Below are positions 43,881 through 50,653 of a stretch of DNA of 64,000 nucleotides, piece after piece. How positions within the stretch are numbered: position 1 is the stretch's first letter; each line of letters opens with the position of its first letter. The notes under the pieces were generated by a model. The model was not told the origin of the DNA and made no database searches. It worked only from the letters and a program-made list of their open reading frames with translations. Location of the stretch: IMG/VR virus record IMGVR_UViG_3300032174_000075, positions 1 to 64,000 of that record. One strand, given 5' to 3'. The DNA is from a virus. The position numbers were made by a program, and so were the translations under genes.

Positions 43881-44315
43881 ATGGCTGACGACACCGACGA
43901 ATCAGACGGACTCCAGCGGCTCCGGGAGATCAGCGGAAAGCTGGTTGACATGGACCCGGACCTGTTCCAGCAGATTATCGACGCGCTGCCCGACGCGCTT
44001 TTGATTGCGGATGCGCAGTCGAAAATCCTGCTCGTCAACAAGCAATTGGAACTCATGTTCGGCTGGCCGCGCACAATGCTCATGGGCCAGCGCCTCGACA
44101 TGCTCATGCCCGAGGAGGTCCGCACAATCCACAAGGCGCATTTCGACGATTACTTCATGAATCCGTCCGCGCGCCCGATGAACATGGGCAAGCACCTCAC
44201 GGGGCTGCGCCGGGACGGCCGCTTGGTCACCGTGCAAATCAGCCTCGGCCCGATCATCAGCCCGCAAGGAACATGGGGGCTCGCACTTATCCGGCGTGCC
44301 ATAGACGGCAAGTAA
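43881..44315 (+). CDS. Stand-alone PAS domain protein
   Basis: 144 residues. After a short helical start, residues ~30-140 are a canonical PAS domain: ALPDALLIADAQSKILLVNK, LMFGWPRTMLMGQ, MLMPEEVRTIHKAHF and the C-terminal strand pair LRRDGRLVTVQISLGPI. There is no kinase, GGDEF or DNA-binding part, so it must act by binding a ligand or a protein partner. Its stop abuts the ATG of a coiled-coil membrane protein (44316), which could be its partner. PAS-only proteins are uncommon in phages. Confidence 0.82.
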   Translation: MADDTDESDGLQRLREISGKLVDMDPDLFQQIIDALPDALLIADAQSKILLVNKQLELMFGWPRTMLMGQRLDMLMPEEVRTIHKAHFDDYFMNPSARPMNMGKHLTGLRRDGRLVTVQISLGPIISPQGTWGLALIRRAIDGK

Positions 44316-44687
44316 ATGGTCGGGGAGGTGAATAGCGATTTTCGCGAAACTCTCATCCGCCAACTTGAAAATCAGGAGCGGGCGTTTGAACGGCTTGAAG
44401 CGAAGGTGGACCAGCTCCGCGTCGAGAAATTGGCAGAGATCAGAACCGAGATAAACGACGCACGCCGGGAGTCCGCATCGGCGGTTTCTCTCGCTAGGGC
44501 GGATGCTGCGTCCGAGATAGCCCGCGTTCGATCCGATGCTGCTGCTGATGCTGCCACTCTTCGCACCACGACCAGCGAAAAGCTTGCGGCCCTTCAGGTG
44601 CGGTCTGGGCTATGGGGCGGCATGTCTGGCGGAATTGCAGCCCTCCTCGCAGCGCTGGCGGTCTATGTCGCCAAGGGCGGCCATTAG
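44316..44687 (+). CDS. Coiled-coil tail-anchored membrane protein
   Basis: 123 residues directly after the PAS gene (TAAATG junction). Residues 10-90 form a long coiled coil (RQLENQERAFERLEAKVDQL, DARRESASAVSLARADAASE); residues ~100-120 form a C-terminal membrane helix (GGIAALLAALAVYVA). The layout resembles XhlA-type or spanin-like phage proteins. It may anchor the PAS protein to the membrane (inference from coupling). It ends four bases inside the convergent 44684 gene. Confidence 0.6.
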   Translation: MVGEVNSDFRETLIRQLENQERAFERLEAKVDQLRVEKLAEIRTEINDARRESASAVSLARADAASEIARVRSDAAADAATLRTTTSEKLAALQVRSGLWGGMSGGIAALLAALAVYVAKGGH

Positions 44688-44977
44688 CTCAGCGGCGTCC
44701 ATGCCCAAGCATCGGGGCAATCTCCGCGCTTATAGAACCACGCCGCAGCCCCGTTTATCGAGTTCGTGATCTTGAGAATTACGCGGTTCAAGTCCCCGTA
44801 AGAATCTTCCGCGCCGAGTTTGATCGCGAGCGCCTTCGCTCTGTCCTCGTTCTTCGTCAGGAATGTTCTGCGTGAATGCGTGCGAAGATTGTAGACGCTG
44901 CCGTGCCATGGAAGCGCGGATTTCTCTTCTGAGGACGGCAATCGCGCAGGCAGAAAGCTTTCCGGTGCTGGCGGCAA
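44684..44977 (-). CDS. Last gene of leftward early operon 1, hypothetical
   Basis: 97 residues counted from a TTG at 44977. The frame stays open upstream to an ATT at 45034 and the added residues look natural (KIGKGRPRFFGGN), so the true start may be a rare ATT or uncertain. C-terminal part: DRAKALAIKLGAEDSYGDLN, GAAAWFYKRGDCPDAWAW. Family unknown. Confidence 0.5.
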   Translation of the reverse strand: MPPAPESFLPARLPSSEEKSALPWHGSVYNLRTHSRRTFLTKNEDRAKALAIKLGAEDSYGDLNRVILKITNSINGAAAWFYKRGDCPDAWAWTPLS

Positions 44978-45046
44978 GTTCCCGCCAAAGAAGCGCGGGC
45001 GCCCCTTCCCGATCTTCGATGTCTTGCTCGCAATCTACAGGCGGTC

Positions 45047-45280
45047 CTACTTCTTCGTCTGTTTCTCAGGCAGCTTTCCGAGCGCGCCAACGCAGACCTG
45101 ATAGCGCCCGCCACCTTCATCAAGCAGACCAATGCCGCCCAGGACAACAGCCGTCCCGCCATTCGCGTGTATCCAACGCTGCGCCGCGCAGACGAGGTTA
45201 TGAGCATGATCGCCTTTGCGGTATCGCAACCACGTCCACTTTGCTTTGCGCTTCTTCACGGGCGTCGCTCTTCTGCTCAT
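45047..45280 (-). CDS. Small basic hypothetical protein
   Basis: 77 residues, very basic N-terminus (RRATPVKKRKAKWTWLRYRK), then HNLVCAAQRWIHANGGTAVV. It overlaps its upstream neighbour by four bases. Possibly nucleic-acid binding; unassigned. Confidence 0.5.
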   Translation of the reverse strand: MSRRATPVKKRKAKWTWLRYRKGDHAHNLVCAAQRWIHANGGTAVVLGGIGLLDEGGGRYQVCVGALGKLPEKQTKK

Positions 45281-45591
45281 TTCGACACCGCCCTTTGCTG
45301 CGTTATCGCTATGGCCGCATCTATTAGTGCTTCAGAGCGCTTCCCATTTATCGCGGACGCGAAGGCGTCCGTCTGAACTTGTCGAGACGGGTCAGCCTTG
45401 GACACAAGGTACGCAGCCCTCATGAGAGCGCTCTCTCGCCTATTCTTCTCGTTTTTCCTGTTGCGCTCGTTTGTCGAATCCGTTCGAGCTCGCCGTTTTG
45501 CGAGGACGGTGCACGCCTCTTGGATTTGATCTTTCGTGCCTTTCAAAAGTACACGCACTGCGGCGCTCCTAGCTAGTTGTCCGTTCGCCAC
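45277..45591 (-). CDS. Hypothetical phage protein
   Basis: 104 residues, helical and charged (RTDSTNERNRKNEKNRRESA). Four-base overlap with the next gene and a 23-base overlap with the previous gene, so part of a coupled run of small leftward early genes. Function unknown. Confidence 0.5.
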   Translation of the reverse strand: MANGQLARSAAVRVLLKGTKDQIQEACTVLAKRRARTDSTNERNRKNEKNRRESALMRAAYLVSKADPSRQVQTDAFASAINGKRSEALIDAAIAITQQRAVSK

Positions 45592-45949
45592 CAGCGAGCC
45601 GGAAGTAAACGATATCGTCAGGGTGGAGTTCGTAGCTGCGCTCCGGTTGCGTCCCGTAAGCCGCCGCTTCGATCTGAAAGCGATCCATTGCCGTGCGATG
45701 CGTGTTGATCTTGTTGGCGCATTCTTGGAGTCGCCCTTGCAGGGTAGGATCGAGAACGATCTGCACGTTCTTCCCGCCGGTCACCTCGTATTCCCGCACT
45801 TCGACACCGGCCGCTTTGGCGGCGCCAATCGCTTTATCTTGCTCATGGCCCCACCAGTTCAGGCGCTCCGTGTGGTAGTCGCACTCACGAGCAGCCGCAT
45901 CGCTGATCTGCTTGCCTGTGAATTGAAATGTGTGCTCTTGGCGTTTCAT
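45569..45949 (-). CDS. Hypothetical phage protein
   Basis: 126 residues with a helical first half (DAAARECDYHTERLNWWGHE, QDKAIGAAKAAGVEV) and a second half beta/helical (TGGKNVQIVLDPTLQGRLQE). No recognised domain. Two bases separate it from the next upstream gene. Confidence 0.55.
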   Translation of the reverse strand: MKRQEHTFQFTGKQISDAAARECDYHTERLNWWGHEQDKAIGAAKAAGVEVREYEVTGGKNVQIVLDPTLQGRLQECANKINTHRTAMDRFQIEAAAYGTQPERSYELHPDDIVYFRLAGGERTTS

Positions 45950-45951
45950 TT

Positions 45952-46125
45952 CTAAAGTCTCCTAGCTTTTCTCTTGCGCAGGTGGCGGCTGATCTGCTCT
46001 GGATATTCTTCGATCAGCCGGTCAAGGATTCGCATGTCTTCTGCGAATTTGGCCGACGCCTTTTCGAAGTTCTTGGCAAATCGCTCTTGGCGATCCCAGT
46101 CTCTCTGCGTCACTTCGCGCGGCAT
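45952..46125 (-). CDS. Small basic helical protein
   Basis: 57 residues from the inner ATG at 46125 (GGAGACGCC leader). DWDRQERFAKNFEKASAKFA and a terminal RHLRKRKARRL suggest a helical, possibly DNA- or RNA-binding peptide. Unassigned. Confidence 0.45.
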   Translation of the reverse strand: MPREVTQRDWDRQERFAKNFEKASAKFAEDMRILDRLIEEYPEQISRHLRKRKARRL

Positions 46126-46141
46126 GGCGTCTCCTATTGTG

Positions 46142-46333
46142 TCATCCGTAGTACGGTAGAGAAAACCATTCTTTTTCTGACAGCACGAAAGGCATGGCAC
46201 GCGTCTTGCGCACCATCACGTATCCTTTCGCACGCGCCATGAGCGTGACGCGTCCTCCGCGAAACACACGCGGCCTCTTGAGCGCCTGAATGCAGTCCTC
46301 GCATTCATCGTTGATCTTGTGAGGCTTCAACAT
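46142..46333 (-). CDS. Small Cys-containing hypothetical protein
   Basis: 63 residues preceded by AAGGAGACCGAA. Contains CEDCIQALKRPRVFRGGRV and a C-terminal MPFVLSEKEWFSLPYYG. Typical small phage early protein; function unknown. Confidence 0.5.
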   Translation of the reverse strand: MLKPHKINDECEDCIQALKRPRVFRGGRVTLMARAKGYVMVRKTRAMPFVLSEKEWFSLPYYG

Positions 46334-46343
46334 TTCGGTCTCC

Positions 46344-46655
46344 TTAAATGTCTGCGTCGAACGGCGAGATGATGGATACCGCCGACGCGCTGATGACGGT
46401 ATCGACCGACACGTTGAAGCGGTTCTCTATATCGACGCGCATTCGGCCAGACACCAGAACCCGTACGCGATCTCCAAAGCTCAGATACACATTCACATCC
46501 GTCTTGAACCAACCCGGCATGATCGCGGCTTTCTCGTTCGCATCCACGTCCGGGAAGTTTCTGCGGAAGCCGAAAAGGCGGCGTGCGTGATCTCGCCACG
46601 TTGGAATATGCGTCATGCAAAAGGTGTCCGGCGCCTCGTCTTGAGCGGTCATCAC
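46344..46655 (-). CDS. Hypothetical phage protein
   Basis: 103 residues. The C-terminal half is beta-rich (WFKTDVNVYLSFGDRVRVLV, VDIENRFNVSVDTVISASAV). It overlaps its upstream neighbour by four bases. Unassigned. Confidence 0.5.
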   Translation of the reverse strand: MMTAQDEAPDTFCMTHIPTWRDHARRLFGFRRNFPDVDANEKAAIMPGWFKTDVNVYLSFGDRVRVLVSGRMRVDIENRFNVSVDTVISASAVSIISPFDADI

Positions 46656-46969
46656 GCATTTCCCTTCGCTTTGAGATGGTCCTTCGCAAACTGCTTGATG
46701 AAGTCCTGTAGCTCGGCCTCGATCAAAGACATGCGCCGAAGGTCGCGGTCGGTCGCATCCTCGCCGGAATCGAGAAACGTCATGATGCTGCCGAACAGGT
46801 GTTGTGCGCCGGCGAAGAATGCCATCCGCATTTCGCGAACCTGATCCTCTGGCGCATCCTTCGCCATAGCGGTCATGCGGAGTCCAACGAACCCAGCCTC
46901 GATGATTTTGCCGCTATCGCTGAGCGCCTTTGTGAGCTTGGCGGCTTCTTCGTTGACGTTGATGGTCAT
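46652..46969 (-). CDS. Hypothetical helical phage protein
   Basis: 105 residues from ATG 46969, preferred over a longer version because the extra N-terminus lacks similarity to coding sequence. Helical and acidic (NEEAAKLTKALSDSGKIIEA, LFGSIMTFLDSGEDATDRDL). Unassigned. Confidence 0.5.
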   Translation of the reverse strand: MTINVNEEAAKLTKALSDSGKIIEAGFVGLRMTAMAKDAPEDQVREMRMAFFAGAQHLFGSIMTFLDSGEDATDRDLRRMSLIEAELQDFIKQFAKDHLKAKGNA

Positions 46970-46983
46970 GCTCGGCGCTCCGC

Positions 46984-47175
46984 TCAGGTTGTCTGTTTCT
47001 TGCCCCGTACATTCCCACGTTCCCAGGCTTTCGATAGCTCTGGTGTCGCAAAGAATGAGAAGTGGCAATTGATCTGGTTCGGACCATCTTTGCGCGCCAG
47101 GTATCCAGCCCTCTCGGCTTGCTCTTCCGAACGAGATTCGGGCTTGAGGCGATGCGCGAGTGATTGATCGGCCAT
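46984..47175 (-). CDS. Small hypothetical protein
   Basis: 63 residues from ATG 47175 (TAGGAGCACGGAAG leader). RSEEQAERAGYLARKDGPNQ and INCHFSFFATPELSKAWERG. Unassigned, co-oriented with the run of early genes. Confidence 0.45.
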   Translation of the reverse strand: MADQSLAHRLKPESRSEEQAERAGYLARKDGPNQINCHFSFFATPELSKAWERGNVRGKKQTT

Positions 47176-47203
47176 CTTCCGTGCTCCTAACGTTTTGTCT
47201 GCT

Positions 47204-47599
47204 TCAACATGGACGCTGATATTGTTCGGCGAACTTCTGCGCGCTGAGAACGCTGAACACGCCCTCTGCATCGCGAATGATCACGTCGCCGATCTCCGCG
47301 CGCAGATGGCCACCACGCTGCTTGATCAGAATATAGGGCGGATAATGATCCGGCTTTCGCAGCGATTTGAGATATGCCGCGAGGTCTCCCTTCAAAGAAA
47401 ACCATTCGCTATGAACGCGATATTGCATGAAGCGATGGTGAAGATGACGTTCTTCATGGACGCCGCCGCGACGAACGCGCAGCAAAATACATTCTTTGTG
47501 GTTATGCGTCTGGATGGACGCTAGGCGCCTGAACACGTCTTTCGCGTGCCCGATCTTCACTGGGCCACGGTCGCCAGCCTGGATGAAATAGATGGTCAC
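47204..47599 (-). CDS. GIY-YIG-type nuclease domain protein (T5orf172/MUG113-like)
   Basis: 131 residues from GTG 47599. The first 75 residues match the T5orf172 branch of GIY-YIG domains: IYFIQAGDRGPVKIGHAKD, FRRLASIQTHN, EERHLHHRFMQYRVHSEWF. These domains cut or bind DNA. Start and stop overlap with the RHH gene (GTGA), so it is the second gene of leftward early operon 1. Confidence 0.78.
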   Translation of the reverse strand: MTIYFIQAGDRGPVKIGHAKDVFRRLASIQTHNHKECILLRVRRGGVHEERHLHHRFMQYRVHSEWFSLKGDLAAYLKSLRKPDHYPPYILIKQRGGHLRAEIGDVIIRDAEGVFSVLSAQKFAEQYQRPC

Positions 47600-47751
47600 T
47601 TGCGCTCGACTTCTTTCAAAGCCAATTCCAGGCCGCGCAATAAAATTTGCGTGATGGATGGCGCATACGGGTCTTTTGAGCGGTCCGTAGCTTTTTCCAG
47701 CCGCGCCGCCTGGGAGTCTGGGATTCGGATAGTCGCGGTTCTGTCAGCCAT
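47596..47751 (-). CDS. Ribbon-helix-helix repressor-like protein, apparently leaderless
   Basis: 51 residues: a beta-strand start (RTATIRIPDSQAARLEKATD), then TQILLRGLELALKEVERK, the pattern of Arc/MetJ-type RHH proteins. The A of its ATG lies six bases past the -10 (TACAAA) of a good promoter, so transcription should begin at or next to the start codon, and no Shine-Dalgarno precedes it. It heads the leftward operon that includes the GIY-YIG gene. RHH proteins usually repress their own promoter. Confidence 0.72.
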   Translation of the reverse strand: MADRTATIRIPDSQAARLEKATDRSKDPYAPSITQILLRGLELALKEVERK

Positions 47752-47757
47752 GATTAT

Positions 47758-47800
47758 TTTGTAGGACAAGCTTTACAAGTTGTCAAGTCCGTACTATATC
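47758..47800. promoter_or_regulatory. Divergent early promoters with tandem ACAAG operator motifs
   Basis: Leftward: TTGACA (47786-47781), 17-bp spacer, TACAAA (47763-47758). Rightward, overlapping: TTTACA (47772-47777), 17-bp spacer, TATATC (47795-47800). Between them lie ACAAG (47766-47770), ACAAG (47775-47779) and TCAAG (47783-47787), spaced 9 and 8 bases, the kind of array an RHH dimer-of-dimers binds. The arrangement looks like a two-way switch. Binding by the 47596 protein is inferred. Confidence 0.6.
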
Positions 47801-47822
47801 ACCCGGGAGATGGAGGCCGCAG

Positions 47823-47969
47823 ATGCCTAGTTTGACCGAAAATGAACTGCAGAATCTGCACAGGCTACCGTTCGCGGAACGCAGCCTGATCTCGATGCGG
47901 TGTCATATCGCGCGGAATGAGCCGCGGGCGGTGCGCGACCAAATCCTTCGCGACGCAATCAATAGCTGA
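47823..47969 (+). CDS. Small protein opposite the RHH gene
   Basis: 48 residues (PSLTENELQNLHRLPFAERS, then RNEPRAVRDQILRDAINS) with a GGAG ribosome-binding site. Helical, first gene of the rightward unit from the divergent promoter. By position it could antagonise the RHH protein; the sequence itself is not informative. Confidence 0.5.
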   Translation: MPSLTENELQNLHRLPFAERSLISMRCHIARNEPRAVRDQILRDAINS

Positions 47970-47980
47970 GGCCTCTGACC

Positions 47981-48175
47981 ATGACAATTTTTCGAGTGAG
48001 GTTCCAAGTGCAAGGCGGCCATGTGCATTGTCGCCTGTTCGCCGCTGCGCAGCGTGGCGTGACGTTCGCCAAGTGCGGCGACTTCGTCGTGCGCAAAGGC
48101 GCGGAGTTTCGTGACTTTGTGGCGGCTTTCGAGAATGCTGATTCGGAACTATGCACTTGGGAAACCCAAGCCTAG
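47981..48175 (+). CDS. Small beta-rich hypothetical protein
   Basis: 64 residues, 11 bases after the previous stop. Alternating strands (IFRVRFQVQGGHVHCRLFAA, GVTFAKCGDFVVRKGAEF). Similar small proteins occur in rhizobial prophages; function unknown. Confidence 0.5.
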   Translation: MTIFRVRFQVQGGHVHCRLFAAAQRGVTFAKCGDFVVRKGAEFRDFVAAFENADSELCTWETQA

Positions 48176-48199
48176 GTCTAGCGGCAAGTTGTGGACACC

Positions 48200-48355
48200 A
48201 TGACGGACCGTGACCGCTCCTCCACAGCGACTCAGATACCATTCCCGGAATGGTGGCAGCATCGGGCTGCTGATGAAGGGCGTGTAGATGGCGCGCGACA
48301 CGATACTTGGGCTCGGGCTTACGTTCGCGCTTCTGTTTATTCAGTATCGGTATAG
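48200..48355 (+). CDS. Possible small ORF overlapping the next gene
   Basis: 51 codons from ATG 48200 to TAG 48353-48355; begins TDRDRSSTATQIPFPEWWQH. The second half overlaps the 48288 gene in another frame. The first half (FPEWWQHRAADEGR) resembles in style the WWHQKARHG segment of the 40825 protein. Weak support. Confidence 0.25.
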   Translation: MTDRDRSSTATQIPFPEWWQHRAADEGRVDGARHDTWARAYVRASVYSVSV

Positions 48356-49058
48356 AGACATGCCCGCTCCAATTACGGCGGCCGGCATTGCCTTTGGGGT
48401 CGCGCTGATGCTTTGGCCCTACTTGCCCTTTCCACAGAAATACAATGCGCCCATTTTTGTGGCCCTCTGTTTGTTGGCTTTGTGCGTAGGCGTGGCTGAT
48501 TGGGTGTACGAGATATATAGTCAGACGGAGATCACCGAGCGGCCCATTCAAAATGCCCGTCCGGTAACGCCAAAGGCATCACCGCAGCATGCAACCAGCG
48601 CCGCAGGGTCGCCTGTTGTAGCCCCCGAGAAGCCTCACGTTGACCCGCGACGAAGATTCGTCGTTCCACTTCGCGCGTTCTATGCTGAGGGCGATGAAAT
48701 TATTCGCTTTTTGGCCGGCGCAAATACAGAAGATGAATTTAAGAAAAGGCAAGACCGGTTGTGGGATTGGACGACTCGCATCGGACTGTGGACATGCAAG
48801 AACATGGGGGAATCTGCGATGGCCAAAGCAATACCCCTTACACTTGATCCTTATGTTGCCGCCGCCCATCCTATTCCCGGGGAAGAATTGCTCTCTGCGC
48901 AAAAGAACGCGCTGCTGACTATGATAGGCGTTGTTCAAGAAAGATTGTCGTCTCTAATAGAGCACGACACATGGGACCCAATTGGCGAGCCAATCTTACC
49001 AAAGGAAGGGTGTGAGGCTGTGGTTGGAAAGGCAACCGATCCGGCGGCAAAGTTCTGA
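48288..49058 (+). CDS. Hypothetical membrane protein next to transposase 2
   Basis: 256 residues. Three hydrophobic segments occur in the first 75 residues (TILGLGLTFALLFIQY, AAGIAFGVALMLWPYLPF, IFVALCLLALCVGVADWVY), then a Pro/Ala linker and a soluble helical domain (RRRFVVPLRAFYAEGDEIIR, RLWDWTTRIGLWTCKNMG). It is convergent with the transposase gene, four bases apart, like the 3981 membrane protein beside transposase 1. Function unknown. Confidence 0.65.
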   Translation: MARDTILGLGLTFALLFIQYRYRDMPAPITAAGIAFGVALMLWPYLPFPQKYNAPIFVALCLLALCVGVADWVYEIYSQTEITERPIQNARPVTPKASPQHATSAAGSPVVAPEKPHVDPRRRFVVPLRAFYAEGDEIIRFLAGANTEDEFKKRQDRLWDWTTRIGLWTCKNMGESAMAKAIPLTLDPYVAAAHPIPGEELLSAQKNALLTMIGVVQERLSSLIEHDTWDPIGEPILPKEGCEAVVGKATDPAAKF

Positions 49059-49061
49059 CGT

Positions 49062-49988
49062 TCATGCAGCCCGCTTCCGAATTGGGTCCTGATACATCAA
49101 CCGTGCGCCTGCGCTAAGTGCAATCGCCTTCATGGTTCGCTCCGCGTCCGAACTCTTGCGCTCGTTCCAGCGATAGGAGAACTCGTTGCAGTAGCGGTGC
49201 AGGTGGGTCTTGCTGACGCTGTGGAATGAGCCGGTGATACCGCGCTTAAGCAGCGCGAAATAAGACTCCGCATCGTTTGTCGAGACGCCGTCGCGGGCAT
49301 ACTCGAACTTCGCATGATTGACCGTCTCGTGGCCGCCCTCGAACCACTTGCCCACGCCACGATAAGAAATGAGCTGGTCGGTCTGGATTTGCGAAGACGG
49401 ATGCACATTGTTGCGGATCGCGTCTTGCAACGTCTTGGCGGTGATATTCGCAATCGGCCAAGAGCGGACGCGCCCGCCACGCTCGACCAATGCGACGACG
49501 GGAGCCTTATCGGTCCCGCGACCTTCCTTGGACTTCTTGCCGCTATGTTTGCGCGGCTTGCCGCCGACATAGGTTTCATCCGCGACCACGATGCCTTGAA
49601 GGAGCCCCTTCAATGGATTTTGCGCCATCGCGTGCCGGATGCGGTGGTTCAAGTGCCACGCGGTGCGATAGGAACCGAGGCCAAGCTGGCGCTGCAATTG
49701 AAGGGCGCTTACGCCTTTCTTTGAAGAACACATGATCGAGAAAGCCATGAGCCAAATCCTGATCGGAAGGTGCGAGGCTTCCATGATCGTGTTCACGGTG
49801 ACGCTGAATTGCTGCGCGCAGCCATTGTTGCATTTCCAAACGCCGGGACGATGCTTCTTGCCCTTGAATTTTGTGTGGCCTTCGACGCAGCCGCAATGCG
49901 GACAAACCGGACCCTTCGGCCAGACGATGCCCTCTAGCGTTTCGCGGGCTTGATCTTCGGTCATTTTGGACAGTTCGGAGAGGTTCAT
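49062..49988 (-). CDS. IS1595-type DDE transposase, cassette 2
   Basis: 308 residues from ATG 49988; a start at 50027 is less likely because it overlaps the promoter dyad. Zinc ribbon C29/C32/C53/C57 (CPHCG...CNNGC). Catalytic positions: D137 in VVADETYVGGKPRK, D204 in IQTDQLISYR, and N238/E241 in STNDAESYFALLKRG. The intact YVGG.PRKH and SYFALLKRGI motifs are typical of the ISNwi1/ISXO2 branch. Divergent from a small HTH gene and convergent with a membrane protein gene. Confidence 0.9.
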   Translation of the reverse strand: MNLSELSKMTEDQARETLEGIVWPKGPVCPHCGCVEGHTKFKGKKHRPGVWKCNNGCAQQFSVTVNTIMEASHLPIRIWLMAFSIMCSSKKGVSALQLQRQLGLGSYRTAWHLNHRIRHAMAQNPLKGLLQGIVVADETYVGGKPRKHSGKKSKEGRGTDKAPVVALVERGGRVRSWPIANITAKTLQDAIRNNVHPSSQIQTDQLISYRGVGKWFEGGHETVNHAKFEYARDGVSTNDAESYFALLKRGITGSFHSVSKTHLHRYCNEFSYRWNERKSSDAERTMKAIALSAGARLMYQDPIRKRAA

Positions 49989-50056
49989 CGGTTCGGCCCT
50001 TGATCGTGTATGCAGTATGTAATACATTCGAAGCCGTTGTCAAGCGGAGTGCATAC
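49989..50056. promoter_or_regulatory. Divergent promoter/operator of transposase cassette 2
   Basis: Leftward promoter: TTGACA (50043-50038), 18-bp spacer, CATACT (50019-50014). The dyad GTATGTAATAC (50015-50025) lies between them, and TACATTCG (50023-50030) overlaps it. An outer inverted repeat TGTATGCA ... TGCATACA brackets the whole segment. GTAT-NN-AATAC and TACATTCG are shared with cassette 1. The HTH protein encoded at 50057 is the natural candidate to bind here. Confidence 0.55.
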
Positions 50057-50275
50057 ATGGATTTCAAGAAAGCTACCGATGAGTTGCTGGCCGGGATCAG
50101 CCATCAGGAATTGGCGGATGCCTTGGGCTGTTCGGTGCCAACCGTGCGGCAGGCCAGGCTGGACGAAGGCGCCAAGGCCCGCAGGAGCCCGCCAGAGGGC
50201 TGGCAGGCGGTTGTGGCGAAGCTTGCCAAGGCGCGGGCGGCTGGGCTCCTACGGCTCGCGGGTCGGCTCCAATAG
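50057..50275 (+). CDS. Small HTH regulator divergent from transposase 2
   Basis: 72 residues from ATG 50057. An HTH is clear in the first half (LLAGISHQELADALGCSVPT, VRQARLDEGA); the second half is a basic helix (WQAVVAKLAKARAAGLLRLA). Its position head-to-head with the transposase and the dyads between them suggest it controls that promoter. It stops 18 bases before the 3' end of the tRNA gene. Confidence 0.72.
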   Translation: MDFKKATDELLAGISHQELADALGCSVPTVRQARLDEGAKARRSPPEGWQAVVAKLAKARAAGLLRLAGRLQ

Positions 50276-50293
50276 GCCGGTTGACAAGAATCG

Positions 50294-50383
50294 TGCCCGC
50301 AGCGAGACTCGAACTCGCACGGCTCCGGCGAAGGAACCGGGGGATTCCAGGTCCCCCGCGTCTACCAGTTCCGCCATACGGGC
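50294..50383 (-). tRNA. Leu-type (class II) tRNA with abnormal anticodon loop CCUGGAA
   Basis: Read on the minus strand: acceptor stem GCCCGUA/UGCGGGC (7 bp) with A73, D-arm GCG..CGC with GAACUGGUAGA loop, anticodon stem GGGGA/UCCCC (6 bp if extended), long variable arm GGUUCC/GGAGCC, and T-arm GCGAG-UUCGAGU-CUCGC. CCA is not encoded. The body is Leu-like. The anticodon loop (genome 50345-50351) is CCUGGAA, which places UGG at 34-36 and C at 33 instead of U. A GGA reading would break two stem pairs. It is either an unusual missense tRNA or a decayed gene. Confidence 0.8.
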
Positions 50384-50439
50384 CACGATTGAGGGCTTCT
50401 CCGGCCCGGGTAGGACCAAGACCGGAGAGCCTGTCAGCG

Positions 50440-50466
50440 ACGCCGCCTTCGGGCGGCGTTTTGCTT
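50440..50466 (+). terminator. Rho-independent terminator
   Basis: ACGCCGCC (50440-50447), loop TTCG, GGCGGCGT (50452-50459), then TTTGCTTTCT. A strong rightward hairpin of the UUCG type. It could end transcription of the HTH gene reading past the tRNA. The stretch 50467-50653 that follows shows no gene. Confidence 0.75.
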
Positions 50467-50653
50467 TCTAGAGGCTGCTAAGGCGGTTCCATGGGCGAAT
50501 CTCCTGGGGTTGCCTTCGGAGATTGGCGAGACGGGATTTCGCCGTCGAAATCCGCGCGTAATTCGCCGCCATTTCGCCGCCGATTTTGGCAAGCATTGAT
50601 TTCAAAGAGTTTTTTAGATCGAAACCCGCCGGAAGGTGTCGAAAATTCGCCAC

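Noticed and set aside
44857-45327. Overlapping frames of 116 and 154 codons on both strands
   Set aside because: Both are R/S/A-rich shadows of the leftward early genes at 44684 and 45047, with no ribosome-binding site.
47865-48551. 228-codon reverse-strand frame
   Set aside because: Runs opposite several plausible rightward small genes and has antisense-like composition (R/P/H-rich) with no motif.
50294-50383. Reading the tRNA as tRNA-Ser(GGA)
   Set aside because: Placing U33 before GGA breaks two of five anticodon-stem pairs, and the rest of the molecule is Leu-like; the UGG/C33 register keeps a perfect stem.
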